Source: Aquarana catesbeiana (taxonomy: Eukaryota; Chordata; Amphibia; Anura; Ranidae). Taken from it: a DNA stretch of 64,000 bases. Shown here one piece after another: positions 1 to 11,858 of the stretch. Positions within the stretch are counted from its first letter, which is position 1. Each line of letters opens with the position of its first letter. The notes beneath the pieces were generated by a model, which did no database searches, was not told where the DNA came from, and worked only from the letters and a program-made list of their open reading frames with translations. The position numbers and the translations under genes were made by a program. Where the stretch lies: NCBI RefSeq assembly GCF_042186555.1, contig NC_133326.1, positions 98,824,144-98,888,143 of the forward strand. Direction: 5' to 3'.

Positions 1-770
1 TCAATGTTGATTGACAGAGTGAGGTTCCACTTTAAATACTCAACACAAGAGTATAATCCAAGACAGAACCTGGTATTCTCAGGCAGTCTCCCACCTAGAT
101 ACTAACCCTACTTAGCTTTCAAGATTAAACAAGACTGTACGCCATCTGGGGAGTACTACCATGGATACAAACTCTTCTCTAAGAAAAAAAATCAAAATGC
201 ATGCAAATACAGTCTGTGAAAATCAGTAAAAAGAATTATATCTCATATCCCAAAGTTTAGGCCTTGTGATTACCTGGTTTGCAAAACAAAAAGGAGCTTC
301 TCGGTCTAAATACTTTGCTCTAACATCACCTCCCACCAGGAATCATTACAAACTCCCTACCATGTTTCACCAAAAAAATTATTTAAAATATTGGAAGGAT
401 TTTTTTCTCTCATAACAAATTATGTCCACCAAATGTTTTGTGGTAATTTGCTGAATGTTACTGGCAAGACATATTACCAAGTACACAAAATTCTTGGTGT
501 TATGTTTAGCATAATATATGGTTAGCACAATAACACATTTAGAAGGACTTACTATTGGCAGTAGATATGAATATTTTAGCCACTTTATGAAAATGGTATG
601 ATATACAAATGCTGTGACCCCATTTACGTATATAAACACAAAACAGAAAGCCAATTTGCTTATTCAAAAATTTCTCTGGCTCCAAAAACCCAAAGTAGCG
701 GACTTCTTGCTAACATAACACTTTCATATATCATGGATCCATAGTCAAAATTACCTATTTATTCCTAATA
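1..770. other. Unannotated AT-rich sequence
   Basis: No gene, terminal inverted repeat or recognisable transposon protein was seen. Open frames here are short and show no familiar motif. Most likely ordinary intergenic or intronic DNA. Confidence 0.5.
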
Positions 771-771
771 A

Positions 772-1395
772 TTAGAGTGATTTGATGATCATCCACACTA
801 TTGTTAGTAAAAATATAGGGATTTTAATATTGATTTTTTTTTTTGCCATCATTCTCAAAATTACCTTCTTGTAGAATTTCTTGTCTATTTTTCCTCTTTG
901 CCCTAGATTCAGCCAAAGTAGGCATCCAAGAGACCTCAAACTAGTGGACAAATCGATTTTTATTCTATTGTAAGTTTCTGTAAGCCACAAGACCTCAAAC
1001 TAGTGAACAAATCGATTTTCATTCTATTGTAAGTAGCCTTCTTGATACGTTTGAAATGGCAGTTATTAGTCCTCAGCAGGTTATTGCAACAGTACTGACA
1101 ATGACTCTTAGAACATTGCCAGAAAGAGAAACATCCAAGAAATCAATAGTATACTTAGGTGAATTCACGGAAAAGGAAAATATAAATAATTTTGGATAAC
1201 ATGTGAACGAAACTTAGTAAATGATTCCTCATCTCCCAGGAGCTCATCAATAAACATCCCATACCACCCCACCTGGTTACAGAAGGAGTTTATCTCGCCA
1301 AAAATGCTGAGCTCTCCCCACCTCTTGAGGAACTCATATGTTTTAACATCTGATAAATGATGTAAGGCTTCCTTTTTATAATTACCACTACCCAC
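772..1395 (-). pseudogene. Penelope-like retroelement, reverse transcriptase region remnant
   Basis: Read on the minus strand, the segment 1165-1395 translates to a peptide with NYKKEALHHLSDVKTYEFL near its start and a degenerate Phe-Pro-stop-Ile-His box near 1160, where Penelope-like RTs carry LPKIHK. This is the arrangement at the N-terminal edge of the RT domain of Penelope-like elements (a QLSD..TY motif followed about 50 residues later by LPKIHK). Downstream the frame is broken by stops; a VDFLDVSLS-like stretch (around 1110) resembles the later FLDL segment of the same family, so the core RT palm motifs appear deleted. No catalytic YADD box is seen, so it cannot encode active enzyme. 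It could belong to the same family as the fragments near 25.0 and 41.0 kb. Assignment is by motif memory and is moderate. Confidence 0.5.
931..1034. repeat. Imperfect tandem duplication, about 45 bp, period 59
   Basis: The segment 931-975 (agacctcaaactagtggaca onward) recurs at 990-1034 with two or three substitutions. It lies inside the Penelope-like remnant, so the duplicated peptide (TYNRxKIDLxTSLRS) appears twice on the minus strand. Confidence 0.85.
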
Positions 1396-1893
1396 TACTG
1401 AGCACCATCATTCTTTATCTGCCTGATGTATAAGCGATTGGAAGGGGATTCTGGGCAGAAAAGATATTTATTTAAAAAATATCATGCTATAAGTTTGTTT
1501 GGATCACCAAGAATGTATGTTTATCTCAGTAGAGAAGGTAAGGGGGATGAGGCAAACGCCCTCAACATATTCCCTGTCCAAGGGAAAACAATACTATAAC
1601 TAGAAAGAGCAGCCAGCTCCGAGCACGTAGCCTTCACCACTGCAGCCCTGATTGACAAGATTCCAGCCCTGCCTTTGTCCAATCAGATGCCGGTGACATC
1701 ACTTCCAGTTCAACGGTTCATGCTGATCAGTGTGGAGCTTTCTGGTTCCTTGCTCCAGGAGAAACACTGTGATCCATTCCAGTCAGCTGCCTAATCCTTT
1801 CCAGCTATCCGGAACAGCGGTGGGACTCGCAGAGCCATGTGGAATGCCAGGACTGCACTTTACTTTGACGAGCATGCATCTTCTATCACCTTG
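1396..1893. other. Unannotated sequence
   Basis: No gene seen. The stretch 1600-1890 is more GC-rich and repeat-like (CCAATCAG-containing) but no boundaries could be set. Confidence 0.4.
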
Positions 1894-1896
1894 TAA

Positions 1897-2330
1897 TGCC
1901 CCATACACACGGTCGTACATTGATCGGACATTCCGACAACAAAATCCTAGGATTTTTTCCGAGGGATGTTGGCTCAAACTTGTCTTGCATACACACGGTC
2001 ACACAAAGTTGTTGGAAAATCCGATCATTCTGAACGTGGTGACGTAAAACACGTTTGTCGGGACTCTAAATGGGGCAGTAGCCAATAGCTTTCATCTCTT
2101 AATTTATTCTGAGCATGCGTGGCACTTTGTGCGTCGGATTTGTGTACACACAATCGGAAATTCCGACAACGGATTTTGTTGTCGGAAAATTTTTTAGCCT
2201 GCTCTCAAACTTTGTGTGTCGGAAAATCCGATGGAAAATGTGTGATGGAGTCCACACATGGTCGGAATTTCCGACAACAAGGTCCTATCACACATTTTCC
2301 ATCGGAAAATCAGACCGTGTGTACGGGGCA
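1897..2330 (+). mobile_element. Harbinger-like MITE, copy 1 (434 bp)
   Basis: Termini are TGCCCCATACACACGGTC on the left and the inverse GACCGTGTGTACGGGGCA on the right. TAA flanks both ends (1894-1896 and 2331-2333), which fits the 3-bp TWA-type target duplication of PIF/Harbinger transposons. The interior is rich in palindromic TCGGAATTTCCGA-type blocks and carries GTGACGTA near 2039. It has no coding capacity. Copies 2 to 4 lie at 30603, 35283 and 48647; copy 2 has the same length in opposite orientation. Confidence 0.85.
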
Positions 2331-2527
2331 TAAGTGTTTTTAATCGTATCCTATTAAAGTCATCATTTTAATACTACACTCGGGTCGGCGCCTCCCCCAC
2401 CCTATTTTTTCCTTAAACATTTCTGTTATGCTGCCATTTTGCAATTCACTACTCTTTCATAAATAAAATGCTGTAAGAAAATAATTTACCTCTATCTCTG
2501 TTGCCTTTTGTTGGTTCTAATAATGAT

Positions 2528-3083
2528 TTAAAGCTGAACTCTAGGCAAATCTAAATGACACTAATTACATCAGCTCTGTAATCAATGAGAGGAGCCAGGA
2601 AAGTGTTCAGGGGCAGGAGGTGGTAGGACTGGTAGTGGTGCATTCTTTTTTCCAGATTTAACGTATATAGCTGCAGAAAAAATACTGTCCAGAAAATCTC
2701 TGGACTATATTTGAACATTGCAGCACAAGCTGGTTTTGTTATTTTATCTTTAATGGACTATTCATTTGATCTTGTTATATGTGGCTGAAGTGTTGCTTTA
2801 ATTAAATGTTGATAGGCATTGACCATACAAAAGGCTTTAATTTCAAGGCAGTATAACAAGTTTATTTACTTTTATTGAATTTGTATTTTTTTTGTAATAG
2901 TTTAGCAAAATGAAATGCCAGATTTCACAGGCTTTATAAATAACCCCTTAAATGATAAGTGCTTTTGGACTAGGAGGCCCAAAAAAGGTAAGTATGGTTA
3001 TTAAGAGGTTGAGTAGTTGTTTACATACATGTACTGTATTTTAAATGTGTATTTAGCTGTTATGGTGGCGTTCAGCTTTAAGG
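2528..3083. repeat. Possible TIR-bounded repeat (TTAAAGCTGAAC ends)
   Basis: The left end reads TTTAAAGCTGAACTC and the right end is the inverse GTTCAGCTTTAAG. An internal GCTTTAATTAAA near 2795 may be an alternative right end. Other elements in the window have similar AAAGC(G/T)GAACT termini (21803, 45538). Boundaries are tentative. Confidence 0.4.
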
Positions 3084-3535
3084 TCAATATAGTAAAGGTT
3101 TGAAAATAGTGCAATGTTTTTATGGTTGTAACCAGTATTGCTTTGTTTATTATAGCTTTCCTTATTTCAACAATCTTATGTTCGAAGTAATGGGAATATC
3201 TGTTAGAAAGATATATGGATGGATATGTGGTACTCTATGACACCCTAATAGCTTATTACCTAAGTGCTGATTGCTTATCATCTGTTTGTAGAGCAACTCA
3301 TTTAAAATGCAATTTCTTTCCATTCCCATTAAAAGAAAAGCAAGTCATATAAGTGCTTTAGGCTAATGGCACACAAGTGTTTTGTCATGCACTCATTTTT
3401 TAAATAGAAACGTGGAGCACCTTTATCTTCTGCTAAGCTGCGTCAGATCAGCAAACTCCTGAAAAAAAATTGCCTTTCTTGTTAATTTCATGTTTTCTTC
3501 TTTTATTATTTAGCGCATCAGAAAGGATATACATA

Positions 3536-4690
3536 CAGTACTGTGCAAAAGTTTTAGGCAGGTGTGAAAAATGCTGTGTGCTTTCAGAAATGGAAGTGTT
3601 AATAGATTATTTTTATCAATTAACAAAATAAGTTAAAAAAGAAAGTAAATGAACAGAAGAGAAATAAATCCAAATCAAATCAATATTTGGTTTGACCACT
3701 CTTTGCCTTCAAAACAACATCAATTCTTTTAGGTACACTTGAACACAACATAGGTTGTTCCATACATCTTAGAGAACTAACCACAGATCTTCTATGGATG
3801 TAGGCTGCCTTAAATCATCTTCTCGTCCTGTAAATCCAGACAGACTCGATGATGTTGAGATCCGGTCTCTGTGGAGAACAAACCATCACTTCCAGGACTG
3901 GAGAATAAATTTGGGGCCATTCATGCACCTCCATGATTGATAAGTATCTGCGTGTATTTCTGAGCATTGAGGATGACATTGATCTTGATCAATCTTCCAA
4001 CACCCTTTGCAGAAATGCAGTCCCAAACTTGCAGGGAATCTCCATCATGCTTCGCTTTTGCCTGCAAACACTCATTATTGTACTACTCTCCAGCCCTTTG
4101 TGAACAAGCTGCCTCCTGCTACAGCCAAATATTTCACCTTTTGACTCATCAGTCCAGAACACCTGCTGCCATTTTCTGCACACCAGTTCCTATGTTTTCA
4201 TGCACAGTTGAGTTGCTTAGCCTTGTTTCAATCTTGGAGGTATGGCTTTTTGGCCACAATTCTTCCATGAAAACCACTTCTGGCCAGTAGATAGGTGTAC
4301 TTGGCTCCCATTGGTTTCCACCAGTTTTGTACTGATGGCACTGCAGGAATTCTTCTGATGTCGAAGGGCAGTAAGCATGATGTGTCATTCATCTGCTGCA
4401 TTAAGTTTCCTTGGTCGACCACTGTGTCTACGGTCCGCAAAGTTGCCCATTTCCTTGTGGTTCTTCAAAAGAGCTTGAACAGCACATCTTGAAACCCCAG
4501 TCTGCTTTGAAGTGTTTGCCTGGGTGTGACCTTCCTGATGCAGTATAACTACCATGTGTGCTCTGTCTTGCCATGGTGCATGACCTGTGACATGAAACTG
4601 TCCTCCAAAAACTTCACCTTAGTAGCAGATTTTGGCTGGTCTTTACTCAGTTTTAAGCCTCCTACACATTTTTTTCTGTTTCAGTTAAAA
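3536..4690 (-). mobile_element. Tc1/mariner-family transposon, nearly full length, inactive
   Basis: The plus-strand left end starts CAGTACTGTGCAAAAG after a TA dinucleotide (3534-3535), a typical Tc1 terminus. The element carries a degraded transposase on the minus strand. The right terminus (near 4640-4690, ttttaagcctcctacac) is a degenerate inverse of the left end, so the exact right boundary is unclear. Confidence 0.85.
3730..4620 (-). pseudogene. Tc1-like transposase pseudogene (DD34E type)
   Basis: Minus-strand translation across frames shows the full order of a Tc1 transposase, the enzyme that cuts and pastes the element at TA sites. An N-terminal helix-turn-helix region (LHQEGHTQANTSKQTGVSR, about 4490-4560) is followed by a GRPRK linker (about 4415), GFHGRIVAKKP (about 4265), the first catalytic Asp in WTDESK (about 4155), a VWDCISAKGVG stretch (about 4020) and the final Glu in PDLNIIESVW (about 3855). 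The parts sit in different frames and stops interrupt them, so several frameshifts have accumulated. Family length is about 340 residues and the span here is compatible. It is inactive. Confidence 0.85.
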
Positions 4691-4929
4691 AAGTAAGGTA
4701 AAAAATGGAGCGCTAAATAGGCAACTAGTGTAGTCTAAAACAGTTCCAAAAAAGTACAGAATGTGCCCTAAGGCAAAGATCATATGCTACTGAAACCAGA
4801 CCTGTGTTAAAGGTTCTGGTCAGTGTCAGTGTCGGCAGCCAGCTGTAGAGAGCAGAAGTTACTCTGTATGCAATGAGAGAGAGAGCGCAGTGCCACTCTG
4901 AGTGCAGTATATTTGTTAAAATTCCGAGT

Positions 4930-5918
4930 TTAACCACTTCAGCCCAGAAAGAATTTACCCCCTTCTTGACCAGAGAATTTTTTTGCGAATCGGCACTGCG
5001 TCGCTTTAACTGACAATTGCGCGGTCGTGCGACGTGGCTCCCAAACAAAATTGACGTCCTTTTTTTCCCACAAATAGAGCTTTCTTTTGGTGGTATTTGA
5101 TCACCCCTACGTTTTTTTTTTTTTTTTTTTTGCGCTATAAACAAAAATAGAAAAATAGAGCGACAATTTTGAAAAAAACGCATTATTTTTTACTTTTTGC
5201 TTTAATAAATATCCCCCAAAAATATATAAAAAAACTATTTTTTTCCTCAGTTTAGGCCGATACGTATTCTTCTACATATTTTTGGTAAAAAAAATCGCAA
5301 TAAGCGATTATTGATCGGTTTAGTTATAGCGTTATAAAGTTATAGCGTTTACAAAATAGGGGATAGTTTATGGCATTTTTATTAATATTTTTTTTTTTTT
5401 AAATAGCGGAGATCAGCGTTTTTTATTGTGAGTGCGACATTATGGCGGACACATTGGACATTTTTGACACATTTTTGGGACCACTGTCATTTATACAGCG
5501 ATCAGTGCTAAAAAAAATGCACTGATTACTGTGTAAATGACACTGGCAATGAAGGGGTTAACCACTAGGGGGCGGGGAGGGGTTAAGTATGTCCTAAGGA
5601 ATGTTTCTAACTGTGAGGGGTTTGGGCTGTGTGTGGGACGTCACTGTGACAGGGAGCAGAGAACAGTGACACTGTCACTAGGCAGAACGGGGAGATGCTT
5701 GTTTACGTTAGCATCTCCCCGTTCTTCCTCCCCGTGAGACGATCGCGGGTATCCCCGCGGCAATCGAGTCCGTGGGACCCGCGACCCGACTCACAGAGCT
5801 TGCCGCGGGCGCGTGCACGCTGACCGCCTCTTAAAGGGGAATGTACAGGTACGTGATTCCGCCTGTACGTGCCCTTCTGCTGCAGTATATCTGCGTGAGG
5901 CGGTTGACAAGTGGTTAA
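4930..5918. repeat. TTAACCACTT-ended dispersed repeat, copy M1
   Basis: Starts TTAACCACTTC and ends AAGTGGTTAA, a perfect inverse over 10 bp. It shares the block caaatagagctttcttttgg (starting near 5071) with copies M2 (11073-11102, inverted) and M3 (27780-27818). It includes a T19 run near 5115 and a GC-rich right part. Non-coding. Flanking TA on both sides would fit a TA target site, but the palindromic ends make this ambiguous. Confidence 0.8.
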
Positions 5919-7068
5919 TAGGAGCAAGCTGAACTCACATTTGAGTTGAAATTAACAAGCATGCGTTAAAGGTTTTATCTTTGGGGGTTCCTTGCGTGCA
6001 GCTGGGCAGCGGTGATCAGCAGTCCCCTGCGGCTCCAGTGTGTGGCAAATATGTAGTGCTGGTTCTTCAATTTAACCCCATGTGATTCTTTGAATACACT
6101 ACCTTACAGTATTCCACAATAGGCTATATTTAGGGTGAAACCAGAATATGTGAATGTGATTCCTGCGTACATAGTACATCTCCAACACAACAGCAGGAAC
6201 TGGTAGTACTTTTTGTGAAAGGTTGTAGGAACCTGAACAGAAATATTCCTAACCTGTCATATGAGTATAGGTGGCGAATGCTGCATCCACAAAATGCAAT
6301 AGACAAGGTCATTAGACATTGGGCTTCCTGACTGTTTTTTGAAAGATAGAAAGAGAGGAATCCAAACAAATGCTAAGTAAGTCCATGACCTCAGGACAAG
6401 GTTTGCATGTAGAACTCAACTAAGAAAACTCCACCAAGAAAAGTCAAGTGTCCTCAATGTGGCTGATAGTTCACTTAAAGGTATAAATTACTAGATGGGT
6501 TTAAAAAATAGTACCCTCTTCCAATGTTTGATTTATGCCTACTTACTCATCGTCATCTCCAGTCTTTGGCTAGTGCAAGAAAATTATTTGAAAAATCATG
6601 CACCACGGGTTTCTACATAATGTGTGAGTTATCTGCATAAAACAGAGTGAAATACGTATCAGACCATTTCAAACCACTGAACCACTTGTAGCGTTTGACT
6701 TAAAGCCGTGTTATTCTGACACACAGTACAGGGAGCAGGCTGTATTGCAAAGTACCTTCTAGGATAAAGAAATTAATGTTGGATTATTTAAAATGGGTAC
6801 CTTTTTGTAGTGACTGGAACTGGTTGATGAAAACTGAAACAAAAATGGATCAGAAGTTACTGGTAGCTATTGGATTTGGAAAATACAATTTGAACGCATA
6901 CAATGGATAATAATCATGTTGCACATTTGTGCTCAAGTTTTTTTCTTTGTTCAGGAATAAGTTCCTTGTTGTATAGAATGATACCAGTAATATCTGACCA
7001 TTTTTATTAGCCCTTGTCTATACCCCAGAAAATGTGGCTGCCAAACTAGAAATTCAGGTGGCCAAATC
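5919..7068. other. Unannotated sequence
   Basis: No repeat termini or coding motif recognised in about 1.1 kb; AT-rich, looks single copy within this window. Confidence 0.45.
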
Positions 7069-7069
7069 T

Positions 7070-7478
7070 TTAAAGTGGAACTTAAGTCAGAAAATGCAGT
7101 CCTACTAGATCACTTCAGGCTGGCTCCTTTTGCAGGCTTAGCTATGTAAAACATTAAAAATACCCTTGCCCTGCTCTGCACATGCTCAGTTGCTCTCTAT
7201 TTTTCAGCACTGTGCCTAAAATGTAGAGGCTGATCTGCTGACAGCCTAAAGATTTACTACTGTTCAGGGGCTCTGGGCTTCAGCAAAATGACAGCATCCA
7301 GCAGGAAGAAAAATGAGCCATGCTGGAGTCAATTTACAGTACACATTAATTTGTTAGTATAGTCAATTATTAATTCTTAATTTTGATAGTATAATTATTA
7401 TTGTGAAATGTATGTTCCTTGCTAAAAAAATTATTTTTTTTCTAAAGTTGTTATGGGTAAAGTTCTGCTTTCAAGTAT
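7070..7478. repeat. Possible MITE with AAAGTGGAACTT / GTAAAGTTCTGCTTT ends
   Basis: The left end TAAAGTGGAACTTAAG and the right end AAAGTTCTGCTTTCAA are imperfect inverses. Non-coding. Degenerate ends make the limits approximate. Confidence 0.45.
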
Positions 7479-7479
7479 T

Positions 7480-8156
7480 GCTCATGCCAAAGGTTAAAGC
7501 CTCTATTTGGTATTACTGTCTGTGTTGTTGTTGAGGAGATTTTATTTCATCTCCTGCTGTTTTCCAAAACAGGATGTGAGAAATTTTGTTTTAAGTTTAC
7601 AGATTGCTAAATTAACGATGTTTCCTAGATATCTGCTACCCATAATAGTCTAAAAGATAGCGCAGTAGATTATGTCATGTAGAGACCACATACATTAAAA
7701 GATGCAGTTCTATGTTTTCCATCCTGCCCTTGTAATCTTAACCAGGACAGTAGCTTTTTTTAAAGGGACCCCACAGCAAGATCATTATTCAGCCCCATGT
7801 CTTTCTAAGTTTTAACTTAAATGCAGTCCTTATTTTGGATGAATAGTGGGATTTCAGTGAAAATCTCTATTTTGCTCAATGAGTCGCAGGTTAGTCAAAA
7901 TGGTTTAGCAAAATTTGCTTAAAAAAAAAACGTTTTATTTAATACAGTGCTCTTTGTATGTGTTTTTTTTTCCTTTTGTGAGTTTGACTGATTTTTGCGC
8001 ACGGTGGTTTTAAATTTTTTTTTTTTACTTTCTTTTTTTTCATTCTTACAATTTTTTGCTGTTTTTTCTTTTTTTTTGTGAACAAGGCTAATGATGAGCT
8101 ATTTTTGGCAAAACAACAGGTGAAAGATAGTTGAAAAGCAGTTTCTTGAAGCCACA
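7480..8156. other. Unannotated, poly(T)-rich
   Basis: Nothing recognisable except several T-rich runs between 7960 and 8090. Confidence 0.4.
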
Positions 8157-8420
8157 GCCCCGGTTCACACAGGGACGGCACAACTTGCAGGTCGCCTCAC
8201 CGAGGCGACCTGCACACGACTTCCACGGCGACTTGCAAAACGACTTCTGTATAGAAGTCTATGCAAGTCGCCCCAAGTCGCCCTCAAAGTAGTACAGGAA
8301 CCTTTTTCTAAGTCGGAGCGACTTGCGTCGCTCCTATTAGAACGGTTCCATTGTACAGAACGGGAGGCGACTTGTCAGGCGGCTAGGTCGCCTGACAAGT
8401 CCCCCCTGTGTGAACCGGCC
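8157..8420. mobile_element. CGACTT-rich MITE, copy 1
   Basis: Ends are CCCCGGTTCACAC and GTGTGAACCGGCC (inverse). The interior is built from CGACTTG / CAAGTCG words and an inner palindrome around 8190-8215 (GGTCGCCTC...GAGGCGACC). The second copy is at 19014-19479. Non-coding. Confidence 0.8.
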
Positions 8421-8672
8421 TTTAGGGACCATTATAGCCTATTAAACAAACCACCAACAAACCACCTTAATTTCTTCCTTCTAATAGACACCGATGCATT
8501 TGGCCAAAAATGAAGAAATTTCACTGAAATCTTCTGATTTGCATCAAATTGTTGATGAAATGAAATCTCCTAATTTGTACTCATCCCTAGTCCTAAAGCT
8601 GACATGAGTGCTACTCAAAAACCATAACTAACCCTGCAACATAATGCGCAATAACAAATTAATAGAGTTGCC

Positions 8673-9303
8673 TGAAGTACTACACCAGCCCCCCCGGCTG
8701 ACTCTCTGGAGCTCTTTCAGGAAAAGGTAGAAGACTTAAGTCCACCATTGTCTTCAAGAGAGGCTGGCTACATGTGGCAGTCTCCCCCTTTTGTTAGTTC
8801 CCACCAGTATTAAATCACTTGCTGTGTCCTCTCTTTTGTCCCGTGCCTCCAGGAAAAGTCTCCCCCCTTGTATCTTTGGCAGGATCCTCCCAGCACCCAA
8901 GCCCTGGCCCAAGGTAGGACACCCCCCCCATGACTAGGGGGTACCCCTCAGGGAACCGACAGCCTCCTCAACACTGTTTCTCCATCTTCCACTGGACTGC
9001 CCTGCTGGCATGGCCCGTGTCTATTTATGGGGTAATCTCTGCTCCCTGCCAGCCCACTTCTGGGAATTGGCCTAGGCCCCACAAATATTCATGGCAGCCC
9101 TTCCTAACCCCAACTCTCTAGTTCTAGAAGGTTGTCCAACCTTTTTAGATCAGGGGCTAACACCAGAGAGAGCTGCCAAGATGATTCATCCAGCCTTGGC
9201 CTCTATTAACCCCGACCCACGTTATTTCTGGCCAGAATAAGCTTTTTCCTACTCTCACACTAGTAGCAAAACACTAGAGGGTGCTACATATGTATACATT
9301 ACA
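8673..9303. mobile_element. Probable solo LTR (631 bp)
   Basis: The segment begins TGAAGTACTACACC and ends ATACATTACA, giving TG...CA ends. It is flanked by TTGCC on both sides (8668-8672 and 9304-9308), a 5-bp target duplication typical of LTR retroelement integration. No internal coding region adjoins it, so it is probably a solo LTR. A CATAAATAG-like TATA box reads on the minus strand near 9025, suggesting minus orientation. The 5-bp match alone could be chance. Confidence 0.55.
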
Positions 9304-9308
9304 TTGCC

Positions 9309-10666
9309 TTGAGGAATTACACCAGTATTTACTGAACCTCCTGTGTTGCTGGAACCTGCTGAAGTATTCTAAATGTTAGTTATGTTTTGATCTGGAGAGA
9401 CATAATTAATTTGCCATTATTATCATCATATGTATAGCCATATTTGAATTTAGGACAATAATAGTGCTGGAAGGAGTATTGTTACATAATGTGCTACCAT
9501 GCCAGCAGTAACTCTTTTTAGATTTCATCATATTGAATAATTGTAAAGTTCGTGACTAAGATAAACATTACAAAGCCTAAATACATACACTCTAGTATAT
9601 AAAGTGCAATTGCAAAAAATAAGAAATTAAAAGGGGAAAACACACTAATCATATTTATGGAACCAAAGAACTAACATTCCAATGGTATTTGTTTCCAGAA
9701 ATGCTGGAACATTACATTCTAACAAAAACAATATAATCAAATTAATTTTGAAACAAATGGATTGAGTTCATTAGAGACGATGTTTGCAATTAGTGTGAAC
9801 TAAGCACTTGTTGCTAATTGCAGATAGTAAGGTTGCTGTTGCAGAGAATAATGGCACTTATTTGATCCTGTTCCCACACGAAAAAAATAAATAAAAAATA
9901 TACATGTATATTTCCATCTGCTAATGGAAGCAAGATGAATTAAGATCATGCGTTAAAAACACAACTGTTATAGATAATTGGCTGATCTGGGAATGAAATT
10001 TTTGTGTGCTGTAGTGAGGGAGTGCTGTAATGTGATTGGTCACATGGGATTATAGGCTAGCTGTTCCATCACCGTACATCATAAGCACTGCCAATAAACA
10101 GCTTCTGGTGTACACTTGAGGTGCAAAGATGAGGGAGCTTAGATGTGTGGATGGAAAGAGAAGAGAGGAGATCTGTGTGAAACACATACATAGAAAACCA
10201 TGCTATATAAAAGTAGCATTATTAGATTAGGATTTATGCATGAGTCTATGAAAGAATTATTTAGGCCTAATTAAACATCATTGTTTGATTAAACAATCTA
10301 ACGAGAAAGATTAAATGATCTGGAATAAGAATAATATGAAATTTGGGACTATACTATCCTGTGAAAGAGTCTAAAGAATACTAGCTTTATAGCTTATCCT
10401 TGACAAACAGAAATTCAGTTTAATCAAGTTCTTTTTTTTTTCTTACAAGACCAGAAGTTATTTACTGTTATAGACGCAATTGAATTTGCTATACCGATTG
10501 TATTTCTCTTAGAACGTAATGTGTTCAATTGCATTTAAATGATTATTTACTTTCCCATACATTAATATGTTTCCCATACACTATGACTTAAGGTATTTAC
10601 ATACCCTTCTACCATCCTACTTCCTTCTTGTTCTTTGTCATTGTATACTTACCATACGACTCCAAT
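9309..10666. other. Unannotated AT-rich sequence
   Basis: About 1.36 kb with no recognised repeat or coding feature; possible single-copy DNA. Confidence 0.45.
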
Positions 10667-11174
10667 TTAACCACTTGATGCCCGCGCTATAGCTGAAAGA
10701 TGGCTACAGTGTGATCTTACATTGCTGGGAGGGCGTACATGGACATCCTCCTGTGCTCGTGCTGCCCGTGCGCTCTCTGTGGCGCACGGGCGGCGTGCTC
10801 TGTGATCACTGGGTCCATGAGACTCAGCTGATCGGATCGCCTCATCAATGCCCATCAGTGCCAGCTATCAGTGCCACCTATCAGTGCTGCCTTATCAGTG
10901 TCTATCAGTGCAGCCTATCAGTGCCCATCAGTGCAGCCTCATTAGCGCACATCAATGAAGGGGAAAAATTACCCGTTTGCAAAATTTTACAATAAACTAT
11001 AAAAATTGTTTGTTATTTTTTTTTTATAAATTTTCGGTCTTTGGCAAAAAATAAAAAACCCAGGGGTAATTAAATACCACCAAAAGAAAGCTCTATTTGT
11101 ATGTTACAGTGCTTCAAGCTGAAAATTGGCCAGGGCAGGAAGGGGGTGTATGTGCCCAGTAAGCAAGTGGTTAA
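10667..11174. repeat. TTAACCACTT-ended dispersed repeat, copy M2 (508 bp)
   Basis: Starts TTAACCACTTGATGCCCG and ends AAGCAAGTGGTTAA. It contains a short ATCAGTGCC-type tandem array at 10849-10945 and the conserved block aaagaaagctctatttg near 11082. Orientation is opposite to M3. Confidence 0.85.
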
Positions 11175-11856
11175 TGATGCATCGTTTTCCTATGCTGACG
11201 TCCTTCATCCAATCATGTGCAAGTAAACATTCAGTTTTTTTTTTTTAATTTTCTATGCACACGATTGTATGTAGAAATAGGCCAAGAAAAATTATTTTTA
11301 CAGTGTTATGTCACTTCTTTTACAGTCAGTCACAGTGTAATTCAATGTCTTAACAATATGTGATTTGTGTTACAAATATTTGTTTTGTTCCATTATCATT
11401 TCAGACTGGATGTTTCTCTTCTTCAGTCTGCTAGGGTAGTAATCAATAGCAATTAGGATCTCATCTAATTTACTTCAATGACTAACAAGGGAGTCCTTTA
11501 TCTGCAGTATAATGGCAGGTAGGGGGAAAGCCATTAAGAGCAGGCATCTGCACATCTTTAGGTAAGAACAGTTTATGATAAAGCTGAAGGAAGGATAAAG
11601 TCAGGGTTCCTTATAACAATCTCCATTGATAGCAAATTACCTATGAATTAACAGTATTGGTAACTTTAAAACTAGATTTCCGCTTACATTTAAAACAACA
11701 CTCTCTTTGTTTAAGCCATTTTCTACAGGAATACTGGTAACCTTCATATCCTAAACACACCCAACTATATTGTGAAGTGTGTTCAAATACAAATGGTACA
11801 AATGTTGTATATACTTCAGGTGTTTTATATATACTGTAAGATCTGTGCATAGATTA
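11175..11856. other. Unannotated sequence
   Basis: Nothing recognised; AT-rich. Confidence 0.4.
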
Positions 11857-11858
11857 TA

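Noticed and set aside
4725..5183. 152-codon open frame on the minus strand
   Set aside because: Overlaps the TTAACCACTT repeat and poly(T); Lys run comes from the T tract; no motif.
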